Shown: positions 8,702 to 16,768, numbered from the stretch's first letter. The stretch is 64,000 bases of DNA from Bacillus paramycoides (GCF_001884235.1 NZ_MAOI01000067.1:21049-85048), one strand, 5' to 3'. Made by a program: numbers and translations. Notes: generated by a model from the sequence alone, not told the origin.

Positions 8702-9259
8702 ATGATTTCAGTAAACGATTTTCGTACAGGTTTAACAATTTCAGTGGACAATGCCCTTTGGCAAGTACTTGATTTCCAACACGTAAAGCCAGGTAAAGGT
8801 GCTGCGTTCGTTCGCTCTAAACTACGTAACCTTCGCACAGGATCTGTTCAAGAGAAAACATTCCGTGCAGGTGAAAAAGTAGAAAAAGCACACATCGAAA
8901 ACCGTCGTATGCAATACTTATACGCGAGCGGTGAGGCTCACGTATTCATGGATAACGGAACTTATGAGCAAATCGAACTTGGTGAAAACCAAATCGAGCG
9001 CGAACTTAAATTCCTAAAAGAGAACATGGAAGTAGCAATTATGACATACCAAGGCGAAGTACTTGGTGTTGAACTTCCAAATACTGTTGAATTAAAAGTT
9101 ACAGAGACAGAGCCTGGTATTAAAGGTGATACAGCTTCTAACGTAACAAAACCAGCTACATTAGAAACTGGTCTTGTTGTACAAGTACCAATCTTCATTA
9201 ACGAAGGCGAAATGCTTATCATCAACACTGGTGAAGGTAAATACGTTTCTCGTGCATAG
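8702..9259 (+). CDS. efp: Translation elongation factor P
   Basis: EF-P rescues ribosomes stalled at polyproline motifs. At 185 residues it has the family length, with three beta-barrel domains. The tip lysine is Lys32 in [11 protein letters not shown], the residue that is modified in Bacilli. The KOW-like N-terminal domain and the C-terminal [16 protein letters not shown] signature are present. The ribosome site AGGAGG lies nine bases before the ATG. It is the last gene of the aroQ-pepQ-efp group, closed by a strong terminator. Codon use is noticeably more biased than in neighbours, as expected for high expression. Confidence 0.97.
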   Translation: MISVNDFRTGLTISVDNALWQVLDFQHVKPGKGAAFVRSKLRNLRTGSVQEKTFRAGEKVEKAHIENRRMQYLYASGEAHVFMDNGTYEQIELGENQIERELKFLKENMEVAIMTYQGEVLGVELPNTVELKVTETEPGIKGDTASNVTKPATLETGLVVQVPIFINEGEMLIINTGEGKYVSRA

Positions 9260-9260
9260 T

Positions 9261-9297
9261 AAAAAAGCACTCGTGATAATCACGAGTGCTTTTTTTA
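9261..9297 (+). terminator. Terminator after efp
   Basis: A long perfect stem GCACTCGTGA / TCACGAGTGC with a three-base loop, an A run before and a T run after. The T run merges with the TTTAT end of the adjacent bcr1 element. Confidence 0.9.
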
Positions 9298-9450
9298 TCC
9301 CGCATTAACGGGCAGTAAAACTCCCACCTCAAAATTCGACTGGAGCAAAGAAGTTAGGTGAGAGATCAACTGCCCGTAAACGCCCGATTGGTTCAACTAA
9401 TAATCAGTGGGGGATGAACAACTCCCCCACTGATTATAGTTTCACTTTAT
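9294..9450 (+). repeat. bcr1 repeat element, complete copy
   Basis: A 157-base element bounded by TTTAT on both sides, the duplicated target reported for bcr1 in the B. cereus group. Internal features are paired GGGCAGT / ACTGCCC-like arms, paired CCCACCT / AGGTGAG-like arms, and a terminal stem-loop AATCAGTGGGG / CCCCCACTGATT ending GTTTCACTTTAT. It encodes no protein. It is known to fold as RNA and to look mobile, with the transposition agent unknown. Its right end overlaps the stop codon of the next minus-strand gene. Confidence 0.9.
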
Positions 9451-9749
9451 AGGAAATAGGGCAGATAATAAATAATGGTTATTATAAAACTGAAAGCTGT
9501 AAGACTAGCAGTACCTATTGTGTAAGGGCTCCATGTCATTTGAAAAGGTTTTACCTTACCCGTTTTATATATAGTGTGATCAATGTTGGCATTTTGATTT
9601 ATATTTAAAGCAATGAGCCAAATTGCACCGAACAGCGCGATGCTACCAAGGAAAAGGGTTTCCATAAATGACCAACCGACCATCTTTGAAAAAAGATAAA
9701 TAAGAGCTAATTCTACTACAATTGTTAAACTAATTTTCAATACTTTCAT
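9447..9749 (-). CDS. Small three-helix membrane protein, unknown
   Basis: A 100-residue protein with three hydrophobic segments (about 5-25, 30-50 and 78-98) and a polar loop between the last two. I do not recognise the family. Start: ATG at 9749 preceded by AGGGAAG; an in-frame ATG five codons earlier is possible. It overlaps the end of the upstream acetyltransferase gene by 20 bases, so translation is probably coupled. Its TAA stop is formed inside the terminal TTTAT of the bcr1 element. Confidence 0.7.
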   Translation of the reverse strand: MKVLKISLTIVVELALIYLFSKMVGWSFMETLFLGSIALFGAIWLIALNINQNANIDHTIYKTGKVKPFQMTWSPYTIGTASLTAFSFIITIIYYLPYFL

Positions 9750-10308
9750 ATTTTCTTCCCTCATTTTGTGCTTCCAACCAATTTAAAAATTTCTCGCGGG
9801 ATATAACATGCAGTACGCAAGGTGATTTTACTTCCTTTTCTAAAGCAGTATGTTCATCAGGGAAGCTATCTTCCACATGCAATGAAATATAAGGTAGCTT
9901 CTCTTGTGCTTTTAAAGAGCGAATGTTAGTCGTTTTAGCACCAGCGAATACGTATGTAAGTTGTAAGCCTAAAAATGCGATTTTAAAGATTTCTTTTTTA
10001 GCAGCCTCATTATATCCTTTTCCCCAATATTGATAGCCGAGCCAACTTCCAATATGTGAGCGCTTTTGTTCGTAATTAATATGTTTAAGTGTGGTGAGAC
10101 CGATTATTTCATTTTCTTCATTTACAATCACTCTTGATAAGGAGTGTTTTTTTCGTTCCTCTTCCATTGCAAATAGAATGAAGGCTTTTGTATCTTCAAC
10201 TGTTTCTACGTGTATTCCTAAAGCATTTTTTACATGTGGATCGCTAGATAGCTCAAAAATAACATTTGCATATCGTAAATCGAGTGGTAATAAAGTAACT
10301 CTCTTCAT
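9730..10308 (-). CDS. GNAT-family N-acetyltransferase (RimJ/RimL-like)
   Basis: A 192-residue acetyltransferase. The RimJ/RimL-type core has EIIGLTTLKHI, then the acetyl-CoA region GSWLGYQYWGKGYNEAAKKE, which holds the W-G-K-G-Y-N-E-A variant of the usual pyrophosphate-binding loop, then a late segment in which NIRSLKAQEKLPY resembles the usual N-x-x-S-x-x-v-x-E-K-x-G-F. The substrate is unknown. It forms a two-gene unit with the overlapping small membrane protein. Confidence 0.8.
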   Translation of the reverse strand: MKRVTLLPLDLRYANVIFELSSDPHVKNALGIHVETVEDTKAFILFAMEEERKKHSLSRVIVNEENEIIGLTTLKHINYEQKRSHIGSWLGYQYWGKGYNEAAKKEIFKIAFLGLQLTYVFAGAKTTNIRSLKAQEKLPYISLHVEDSFPDEHTALEKEVKSPCVLHVISREKFLNWLEAQNEGRKYESIEN

Positions 10309-10490
10309 CGTTTATGCCCCCTTTTCTATTAAATATATCATAAAATAATATGAATATTCAGATTTAAACGAAAGCAGTAGAGAAAAATTATGTTTTTACT
10401 TCTGAAATAGACAACCTCTGCATATGGTTGTACAAATATATTCTTTTTTAGAATTAGGAACTAGCAAACGTTATGGGAGAAGGTGGGAGA

Positions 10491-10772
10491 ATGAAACAGT
10501 GGCTAGCGGCAATGGAAACATCCGTACTTGTGATGGGGTTACTTCGTTTGTTTTCAGGTAGCGCGGAAATATTCGCCGCTTTGCTTATGCTTTACGTGAA
10601 TGATGCGAAAAAAGCATTGTTTATAAATGGTATGTTGGCGTTTGTTGGACCGACCGTATTAATTTTAACAATGACAATTGGTATAGCGAGTGTAGCAAGT
10701 GAGATTTCATTCCTGAAACTTTTTTTTCTAGCGCTTGGAATTGGCTGCATTTTTATCGCGTTGTTGAAATAG
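10491..10772 (+). CDS. yqhV: DUF2619 membrane protein YqhV
   Basis: A 93-residue protein with three membrane helices, the same length as B. subtilis YqhV, which also sits directly before spoIIIAA. Conserved features are the METSVLVMGLLRLFSGSAE start and GPTVLILTMTIG. Start: ATG at 10491 after GGTGGGAGA; the upstream ATG at 10473 is six codons earlier and within the leader. The gap to spoIIIAA is 27 bases, so it is probably the first gene of that transcript or lies just upstream of its mother-cell promoter. The function is unknown. Confidence 0.85.
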   Translation: MKQWLAAMETSVLVMGLLRLFSGSAEIFAALLMLYVNDAKKALFINGMLAFVGPTVLILTMTIGIASVASEISFLKLFFLALGIGCIFIALLK

Positions 10773-10799
10773 TAAGTCGAGTATAGTGGGGAGAAGCTT

Positions 10800-11726
10800 A
10801 TGAAAGAGGTATTAGAAGTTTTACCGAAAACGATGAAACAGTTAGTTGAAGATTGTAAGCAATACGATGTCCTAGAGGAAATTCGAGTTCGAATTGGAAG
10901 ACCACTAGAATGTATCGCACATGGGGAAGTGTTTTTTTATGACTATGTTGCTACAGCGGAAGATGCAATCTACTTATTGAATAAATTAAGTCAATTTTCA
11001 ATTTACACGATGGAAGAAGAGTTGAAACGTGGATATGTGACACTACGAGGGGGACATAGAATTGGCTTAGCGGGAAAAGTCATTACAGAAAAAAGTGAAG
11101 TAAAAATGATTCGAGATGTCTCTTCATTTAATATTCGTATTGCTCGTCAAAAAATAGGGATTGCTGAGCCGCTTTTGCCATATCTTTATGAATCACGATG
11201 GTTAAACACGATGGTAATTGGCCCACCACAAACGGGGAAAACAACACTTTTAAGAGATGTAGCACGCTGCATGAGTCAAGGAGTAAGCGCTTCGAAAATT
11301 TCTTCTTGTAAAGTAGGAATCGTTGATGAACGATCAGAGATTGCTGGATGTGTGAAGGGGATTCCGCAATATGATTTTGGTACGCGAGTAGATGTATTAG
11401 ATGCTTGCCCAAAAGCTGAAGGAATGATGATGATGATTCGTTCTATGAGCCCAGATATATTGATCGTAGATGAAATTGGACGTAAAGAAGATAGTGAAGC
11501 GATTATGGAGGCGGTGCATGCAGGCGTTCAGCTTTTTATAAGTGCACACGGATTTTCTTATGATGATGTTGTGAAACGTCCATCGTTGCAGGCGGTGCTG
11601 GAACTTGGCGTATTTGATAGGTTTGTGGAATTGTCAAAAGCGAGAGGGCCAGGAACGGTTATGCAAGTGAAAGATAGATATGGAAAACCGGTATTACCGC
11701 ATAGAAAGGCTCAAGGCGTATGGTGA
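10800..11726 (+). CDS. spoIIIAA: Stage III sporulation protein AA, ATPase
   Basis: SpoIIIAA is the cytoplasmic ATPase of the SpoIIIA-SpoIIQ channel that connects mother cell and forespore after engulfment; it resembles secretion ATPases. The protein is 308 residues. The Walker A motif GPPQTGKTT is at 141-149 and Walker B lies in DILIVDEIGR near 220. The N-terminal region holds the RGGHRIGL element. The gene starts the eight-gene spoIIIA operon and overlaps spoIIIAB by seven bases. Confidence 0.96.
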   Translation: MKEVLEVLPKTMKQLVEDCKQYDVLEEIRVRIGRPLECIAHGEVFFYDYVATAEDAIYLLNKLSQFSIYTMEEELKRGYVTLRGGHRIGLAGKVITEKSEVKMIRDVSSFNIRIARQKIGIAEPLLPYLYESRWLNTMVIGPPQTGKTTLLRDVARCMSQGVSASKISSCKVGIVDERSEIAGCVKGIPQYDFGTRVDVLDACPKAEGMMMMIRSMSPDILIVDEIGRKEDSEAIMEAVHAGVQLFISAHGFSYDDVVKRPSLQAVLELGVFDRFVELSKARGPGTVMQVKDRYGKPVLPHRKAQGVW

Positions 11727-12235
11727 AAATATTTGGTGCGGTATTAATAGTTGCTGTTAGCACTTTTTTCGGATTTTCATACGCTAAGCGATACAGCGAG
11801 CGACCGCGGCAGCTTAGGTTATTGAAGGCGGCATTGCAATCATTAGAAGCTGAAATTATGTATGGACACACACCTTTATCTGAAGCGGCTGAGCGATTAG
11901 TTAAACAAATGCCAAAGCCGCTAAATTGGATATTTCAAAGCTTTTCGAGGCGTCTAGAGAGCGGGGAACAAACAGTTAGAGAAGCTTGGAATGATAGCTT
12001 AAAGGAGAACTGGGCATTAACGGCGTTTAAACAAACCGAGCATGAGATTTTACAACAATTTGGTGAAACACTTGGACAACATGATCGTGAATCACAACAA
12101 AAACATATTCGCTTATGTATTACGCATTTGGAAAGAGAAGAAGGAGAAGCGAAAGCTTTACAACTCCAATATGAAAAAATGATAAAGAGTTTAGGTGTGC
12201 TAGCAGGGCTACTTATCGTAATTTTACTGCTATAG
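11720..12235 (+). CDS. spoIIIAB: Stage III sporulation protein AB
   Basis: A 171-residue mother-cell membrane protein with an N-terminal and a C-terminal membrane helix and a helical soluble middle, the layout shared with GspF-type secretion proteins. It works with SpoIIIAA and the other spoIIIA products in the engulfed-forespore channel. The ATG at 11720 overlaps the end of spoIIIAA (translational coupling). The ending GVLAGLLIVILLL is a typical tail anchor. Confidence 0.94.
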   Translation: MVKIFGAVLIVAVSTFFGFSYAKRYSERPRQLRLLKAALQSLEAEIMYGHTPLSEAAERLVKQMPKPLNWIFQSFSRRLESGEQTVREAWNDSLKENWALTAFKQTEHEILQQFGETLGQHDRESQQKHIRLCITHLEREEGEAKALQLQYEKMIKSLGVLAGLLIVILLL

Positions 12236-12249
12236 GGGGGAGAAAGGCG

Positions 12250-12453
12250 ATGTCCATTGATGTTGGATTAATATTTCAAATCGCCGGAATCGGCATTGTT
12301 TTAGCTTTCATTCATACCGTACTAAAAGAATTAAAGCGAGAGGATATTGCAAATTGGGTTATCCTTGTCGGTTTTGTCGTCATTTTGTTTCATGTTGCAT
12401 TTTTAATTAATACTCTGTTCGACAAGATTAAAAGTGTCTTTCTCTTCCAGTAA
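12250..12453 (+). CDS. spoIIIAC: Stage III sporulation protein AC
   Basis: A 67-residue protein of two membrane helices with the family sequence VGLIFQIAGIGIVLAFIHTVLK at its start. It is a small integral component of the SpoIIIA complex, related in sequence to the N-terminal part of SpoIIIAD. The ribosome site GGGGGGAGAAAGG precedes the ATG. The stop is immediately followed by the ribosome site of spoIIIAD. Confidence 0.94.
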   Translation: MSIDVGLIFQIAGIGIVLAFIHTVLKELKREDIANWVILVGFVVILFHVAFLINTLFDKIKSVFLFQ

Positions 12454-12467
12454 AGGAGGCGGTTCGA

Positions 12468-12860
12468 ATCGAAATTATACAAATTGTCGGATTAGGCCTC
12501 GTTGCTACATTTTTAGCTGCTGTTTTAAATCAGCAAAAATCTAGTATTACATCGTTATTTATTGTGTTCGTTGGTAGCGTAATGTTTCTTCTCTTAATCG
12601 ATCAAATTCATTCTATCTTGCAAATGATTGAGAGAGTGGCGAGTGAAGCGAAGGTTAGCAACGTATATGTAGAGACATTATTGAAAATTATAGGGATTGC
12701 TTATATCGCTGAGTTTGGTGCGCAAATTACAAAAGATGCTGGTCAAGGTGCAATCGCTTCGAAAATTGAATTAGCTGGGAAAATTTTAATTCTCGTTATG
12801 GCAATTCCTATTTTGACGGTTGTAATTGAAACAATTCTCGGGTTTTTACCTACGGGATAA
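12468..12860 (+). CDS. spoIIIAD: Stage III sporulation protein AD, non-canonical AUC start
   Basis: SpoIIIAD is a multi-helix membrane component of the feeding channel. Homology to the family begins at IEIIQIVGLGLVATFL and continues unbroken to the end (YVETLLKIIGIAYIAEFGAQ, TKDAGQGAIASKIELAGKI). In the frame between the spoIIIAC stop and this point there is no ATG, GTG or TTG. The first standard codon is GTG at 12564, which would delete about 32 conserved residues and has no ribosome site. ATC at 12468 lies eight bases after AGGAGG (12454-12459), so I place the start there (130 residues, against 133 in B. subtilis). The start is inferred; the frame is certain. Confidence 0.85.
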   Translation: MEIIQIVGLGLVATFLAAVLNQQKSSITSLFIVFVGSVMFLLLIDQIHSILQMIERVASEAKVSNVYVETLLKIIGIAYIAEFGAQITKDAGQGAIASKIELAGKILILVMAIPILTVVIETILGFLPTG

Positions 12861-12870
12861 GGGGGAGTGA

Positions 12871-14043
12871 ATGTTGAGGAAGTTTGGAGCTAAGCTGCTA
12901 TTTGCTTGCTTCCTTTTCTTTTCTTTACCGATTGTTGTACAAGCTTCTCCTGTAGAAACAAACGTCGTTGATCAACAATTGGATAAGCTCGGAATTGAAG
13001 ATGTGAAGCAATTTTGGGACGGGCTTGTTACAAAATATGGAGGCTATTTACCAGAGAGTCAAAAAGGAAGCTTTATGGAGTTTGTAAAGGGAGAAAAAGA
13101 ATTCTCCATAAAAGAGTGGATGATAGGTCTATTAAAATATTTATTTCACGAGCTTGTTGCAAATGGAAAGTTACTTGGAACGCTCATTATGCTCACAATT
13201 TTTAGTGCATTGTTGCAATCACTACAATCTTCTTTCTCAAAGAGTAGCGTAAGTAAAATTGCGGATGCAGTCGTATATATGGTACTTATTATTTTCGCTT
13301 TAAATAGCTTTTATGTTGTCATGACATATGCAAGAGAAACGATACAAACAATGGTAGATTTCATACTAGCCCTATTGCCAATTTTACTTGCACTGATAGC
13401 AACCGGGGGCGGTGTTGTTTCTGTATCATTTTTTCATCCAATCATCATTTTCTTAATGAATACGAGCGGGCTTCTGATGAATTATATCGTTCTACCACTT
13501 TTATTACTTGCAACTATATTAAGTATTGTAAGCACGATGAGTGATCAATATAAAGTTACGAAATTGTCCAAGCTTTTGCAGAACGTTAGTGTCGGGATTA
13601 TCGGAATCTTTTTGACGATTTTTTTAGGGGTATTATCTGTACAGGGAACAGCGTCAGCCGTTGCTGACGGCATAGCTGTGAAAACTGCTAAATTTGTAAC
13701 AGGAAACTTCATTCCTGTAGTAGGAAGGATGTTTACTGAGGCGGCGGATACTGTTATTAGTGCATCTGGATTATTAAAAAACACAGTCGGAATTATCGGG
13801 CTCGTTATTTTATGCTTAATTGTCGCTTTTCCAGCGATTCAAATATTTTGTATTGCGTTTATTTATAAATTCGCAGCAGCAGTATTGCAACCGGTTGGCG
13901 GAGGAGCAATTATTCAATGTTTAGATATTATCGGGCGAAGTATCATTTATGTATTTGCTTGTTTAGCTATCGTATCGTTTATGTTCTTTTTAAGTATCAC
14001 AATTATTATTGCTGCGGGGAACATTACGCTCATGATGCGATAG
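12871..14043 (+). CDS. spoIIIAE: Stage III sporulation protein AE
   Basis: The largest membrane protein of the spoIIIA operon, 390 residues. An N-terminal signal-like segment ends at VQAS near residue 26. An extracytoplasmic region follows (about 27-95), then seven or so membrane helices. In B. subtilis it is exported with its N-terminus outside and is essential for sigma-G activity in the forespore. The ATG at 12871 follows GGGGGAG. The gap to spoIIIAF is short, with the ribosome site directly after the stop. Confidence 0.95.
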   Translation: MLRKFGAKLLFACFLFFSLPIVVQASPVETNVVDQQLDKLGIEDVKQFWDGLVTKYGGYLPESQKGSFMEFVKGEKEFSIKEWMIGLLKYLFHELVANGKLLGTLIMLTIFSALLQSLQSSFSKSSVSKIADAVVYMVLIIFALNSFYVVMTYARETIQTMVDFILALLPILLALIATGGGVVSVSFFHPIIIFLMNTSGLLMNYIVLPLLLLATILSIVSTMSDQYKVTKLSKLLQNVSVGIIGIFLTIFLGVLSVQGTASAVADGIAVKTAKFVTGNFIPVVGRMFTEAADTVISASGLLKNTVGIIGLVILCLIVAFPAIQIFCIAFIYKFAAAVLQPVGGGAIIQCLDIIGRSIIYVFACLAIVSFMFFLSITIIIAAGNITLMMR

Positions 14044-14055
14044 GAGGTGCAGAGT

Positions 14056-14688
14056 ATGCAATTTGTTACAGAGTGGATTAGAAATATTATCGTTTTTTTA
14101 CTCTTGGCGACAATGCTTCATCTTATTCTTCCAAATTCAAACTTACAAAAGTACGTTAAATTCGTTGTAAGTCTATTATTAATTGTGTTAATTTTAACGC
14201 CCCTTTTTAAATTATTACAAACAGATGTGAACGAGGTAATCGCAAATTTTAACGAAGAAAAATATGTAACAGATGGATCAGTAAAAAATTCAATAGATTC
14301 GAAGAAAAAAGAAATACAAGCTCTAACACGTGCATATAGTTTAGAAGAGATGGCTACCAAAATGAAAAAAGAAGTAGGAAAAGAGTTTGAGAAAAAGTAT
14401 GGTATGACAGTCTCTGAAATACAAATAGTTGCAGCGGAACATACAGAAGAAGTAAAGTCAGCGAAAGATATTCAATCTGTTATTGTGACGTTGAAAGAAA
14501 AAGAACGTAGTAAAAATGATGCAATCGAAACAGTAAAGCAAGTTGAAATTAATACGAAAGAACCTCCAAAAAAATTAGAAGAAACGAATGTAGAAATGAA
14601 AGATTTCTTTTCAAGCAGGTGGCAACTAGAGGATAAACAAATCCAAGTTCAAATGGAAGGGAGGACAGGTAGAGTAAATGGACAATAA
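14056..14688 (+). CDS. spoIIIAF: Stage III sporulation protein AF
   Basis: A 210-residue protein with two N-terminal membrane helices (about 7-25 and 33-53) and a soluble ring-building-motif-like domain that faces the intermembrane space. It forms part of the stacked rings of the channel. The ATG at 14056 is chosen because it sits eight bases after AGGAGG; the GTG at 14047 overlaps the ribosome site itself. The stop overlaps the first codons of spoIIIAG. Confidence 0.92.
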   Translation: MQFVTEWIRNIIVFLLLATMLHLILPNSNLQKYVKFVVSLLLIVLILTPLFKLLQTDVNEVIANFNEEKYVTDGSVKNSIDSKKKEIQALTRAYSLEEMATKMKKEVGKEFEKKYGMTVSEIQIVAAEHTEEVKSAKDIQSVIVTLKEKERSKNDAIETVKQVEINTKEPPKKLEETNVEMKDFFSSRWQLEDKQIQVQMEGRTGRVNGQ

Positions 14689-15337
14689 AGATAAAAATTC
14701 GAGGTTCTCATTTTTTCGAAACTTATTAAATGGGGATGAAAAAGAAAGTAATGAGAAGGGGAAAAAGGTAACACCTAAGTTTTTGCTTGTCCTACTCATA
14801 CTTGGGATTGTGCTTATGTTTTCTAGTAATTTCTTTTCACCTAAAAAAGAAGTGCCTGTGTTTAAAGAAAAGACAAGTCAAAGCCAAGATAAAGATGTAC
14901 CAACTTTCGGACAAAAAAATAACGATAATATGTCAAATGTAGAAAAATATGAAAAAGCGTATGAGCAAGAATTGAAAGCCTCTTTAGAAGAGATAGCGGG
15001 AGTAAAAGATGTAACGATTAAAGTAAATTTAGATTCATCTGAAGAAAAAATACTTGAGAAAAATACGGTGAAACGCTCACAAACGACAGGTGAAACTGAT
15101 AAAACAGGCGGGAAAAGGGAAGTAGACGACGAGTCTCTTGATGTAAAGACAGTCATTATACGTGAAGGTGATAAAGAAACTCCAATTGTTTTGCGAACAG
15201 AGAAACCGAAAGTACGAGGTGTTCTTGTCGTAGCAAAGGGAGTGGATAATATACAAATAAAAGCAATGGTAAAAGAAGCTGTGACGCGATTGTTAGATGT
15301 GCCAGCTCATCGCGTTTCAGTATCACCGAAAAATTGA
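14678..15337 (+). CDS. spoIIIAG: Stage III sporulation protein AG
   Basis: A 219-residue ring protein with a short cytoplasmic N-terminus, one membrane helix (about 33-52) and a C-terminal ring-building domain (EKYEKAYEQELKASLEEIAG onward to GVDNIQIKAMV). In B. subtilis it forms a large ring in the space between mother cell and forespore. A variable insertion of charged residues (about 118-150) interrupts the domain, as in relatives. It starts 11 bases inside spoIIIAF. Confidence 0.93.
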   Translation: MDNKDKNSRFSFFRNLLNGDEKESNEKGKKVTPKFLLVLLILGIVLMFSSNFFSPKKEVPVFKEKTSQSQDKDVPTFGQKNNDNMSNVEKYEKAYEQELKASLEEIAGVKDVTIKVNLDSSEEKILEKNTVKRSQTTGETDKTGGKREVDDESLDVKTVIIREGDKETPIVLRTEKPKVRGVLVVAKGVDNIQIKAMVKEAVTRLLDVPAHRVSVSPKN

Positions 15338-15352
15338 TAGGGAGGAAATGAA

Positions 15353-16009
15353 GTGTTAAAAAAACAAACAGTTTGGCTATTAACGATGTTAAGTTTAGTG
15401 GTTGTACTATCTGTTTATTACGTGACAACTCCTGAGAAAATGAACAATGCGGCACCAACAACGAGTGAAAAGATGGGACAAGAAAAGCAAGGTGCTGACA
15501 AAGCAGTTACAAAAGAAACAACGAAAGAAACTACGAATAAAGAGACAACAAAAGAAAGTACAAGTAAGGAAACTACAAATAAAGAAACAGACAAAAAAGA
15601 GAATGCTAAAAAAGAAACAAGTAAAAAAGATGCTAACGTAACAGTTCAATCAAGTGATGAGAATTTCACAGCTTTACGTATGCAAATGGAAGATCAGCGT
15701 AGTGCTGAAAAAGAAAAGTTACAAGGTGTAATGAATTCATCAAAATCTTCAGCAGAAGAAAAGAGTAAAGCGAAAGATAATCTAGATGCAATCACTACAA
15801 TGGAAACGAAGCAAGAATTACTTGAAACAGTGATTAAGTCTCAAGGTGGATATAAAGATGCTCTTGTAAGAGCTGATGGAACTGATATTAAAGTAACAGT
15901 TAAATCGGCAAAGCATTCACAAAAAGAAGCGAATAAAATTATTCAGCTTGTAAGAAGTGAAGGCGGCTCAAAAGATGTAGGGGTAAAATTTGATCCATCA
16001 GTAAAATAA
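15353..16009 (+). CDS. spoIIIAH: Stage III sporulation protein AH (SpoIIQ partner)
   Basis: A 218-residue protein that spans the mother-cell membrane once (about 5-23) and docks to forespore SpoIIQ through its YscJ/FliF-like C-terminal domain (about 100-218). Between them is a low-complexity linker of roughly 45 residues built from repeated TKETT/NKETT/SKETT and KKE units. This linker is more repetitive than the rest of the operon and probably length-variable. The start is GTG at 15353 after GGGAGG. It is the last gene of the operon, followed by a hairpin terminator. Confidence 0.94.
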   Translation: MLKKQTVWLLTMLSLVVVLSVYYVTTPEKMNNAAPTTSEKMGQEKQGADKAVTKETTKETTNKETTKESTSKETTNKETDKKENAKKETSKKDANVTVQSSDENFTALRMQMEDQRSAEKEKLQGVMNSSKSSAEEKSKAKDNLDAITTMETKQELLETVIKSQGGYKDALVRADGTDIKVTVKSAKHSQKEANKIIQLVRSEGGSKDVGVKFDPSVK

Positions 16010-16085
16010 AGTGAACTTTAAGTATCCTGTTAATACGGTTTAATTGTAAGGGGCATTTGTACTTCAAATTAGATAAAAAGAATAA

Positions 16086-16120
16086 TAGAAAAAAGCTATC
16101 GCTTTCGATAGCTTTTTTCT
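16086..16120. terminator. Bidirectional terminator after spoIIIAH
   Basis: The stem GAAAAAAGCTATCG / CGATAGCTTTTTTC has a short loop, with A and T runs on each side. It closes the spoIIIA operon and overlaps the end of the small minus-strand ORF. Confidence 0.85.
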
Positions 16121-16293
16121 ATTTCATCTTTGTAGTTGCATTTAGTATTTTCAATTGGAAACGGGGAAATACGCTGTGAGTAAAAGATTAATGGTTCATG
16201 ATACTGGTGATTACTTTTTCCGGATTTGAGGTGGATGAAGAAGACCAATGTCCAAATCATTACGGCAGGCAAGAACAGAATGAGCCATATCAT
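16096..16293 (-). CDS. Possible 65-residue single-pass membrane protein
   Basis: This short frame starts at an ATG with GAGGTG seven bases before it, a good Bacillus ribosome site. It encodes one hydrophobic helix (IWLILFLPAVMIWTLVFFI), then a polar, basic tail. I do not recognise it. A longer open frame to 16377 exists but lacks a ribosome site. The coding end runs into the terminator stem, which is common for genuine short genes in this window. No family is known to me, so the call rests on start context and hydrophobic pattern only. Confidence 0.5.
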   Translation of the reverse strand: MIWLILFLPAVMIWTLVFFIHLKSGKSNHQYHEPLIFYSQRISPFPIENTKCNYKDEIEKSYRKR

Positions 16294-16498
16294 ATGTCCA
16301 CACCTCACTACAATAAATTTTCTACACTTTGAACATACTATTCTTTTATGAAGGAAGAATGAACGGCGCGTAAACAAAAAAATAATATTTGGTAAAAATA
16401 TGTTTTTTTACCGTAGATAAAATGAAGAATACTGAGGGGATTACGTGTATACACTGTACAGTTTTGAAAATGTAAAGAATGTTTTTTAGGAAGTGGTC
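16294..16498. other. Intergenic region upstream of the accB promoter
   Basis: AT-rich sequence between the small minus-strand ORF and accB. The part up to 16498 holds the ribosome site and presumably the promoter of that minus-strand ORF. I see no other gene or RNA structure in it. Confidence 0.4.
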
Positions 16499-16541
16499 TT
16501 GCCAATTTTGTGTGAAACTTGGTATTATTACTAGGTAATAA
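16499..16541 (+). promoter_or_regulatory. accBC promoter with FapR-like operator
   Basis: TTGCCA at 16499-16504 and TATTAT at 16523-16528 are separated by 18 bases, a plausible sigma-A promoter. Overlapping the -10 is TTATTACTAGGTAATAA at 16525-16541, palindromic except for one mismatched base pair about its centre. Each half resembles the FapR half-site TTAGTACC in seven of eight positions for one strand. FapR is the malonyl-CoA-sensing repressor of lipid synthesis in Bacilli. The assignment is inference from resemblance and position. Confidence 0.45.
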
Positions 16542-16768
16542 ATTTTTAGTGGAATAATATTTTCACAGGAGTTTCGATTTATAATAAAGAAATATAAATT
16601 GGAATGTTTAAAAAATTTATCGTAAGATGGGAATAGTAAATATTTCTATTAGTAAATGTCATAGGAATGAAATGTCTAATAGAATACATCGTATTTTTAC
16701 AGTCAATCAGTTTTATTGATGCCAATCTGTAAAAACGGGACAAACAAGAGTATGGGAGTGGATTTTAC

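Noticed and set aside
12564-12860. spoIIIAD starting at GTG 12564
   Set aside because: Would delete about 32 residues conserved in the family and has no ribosome site; the AUC at 12468 is better placed.
15407-15649. Cys/Phe-rich minus-strand frame opposite spoIIIAH
   Set aside because: Shadow of the Lys/Thr repeat region; unrealistic composition.
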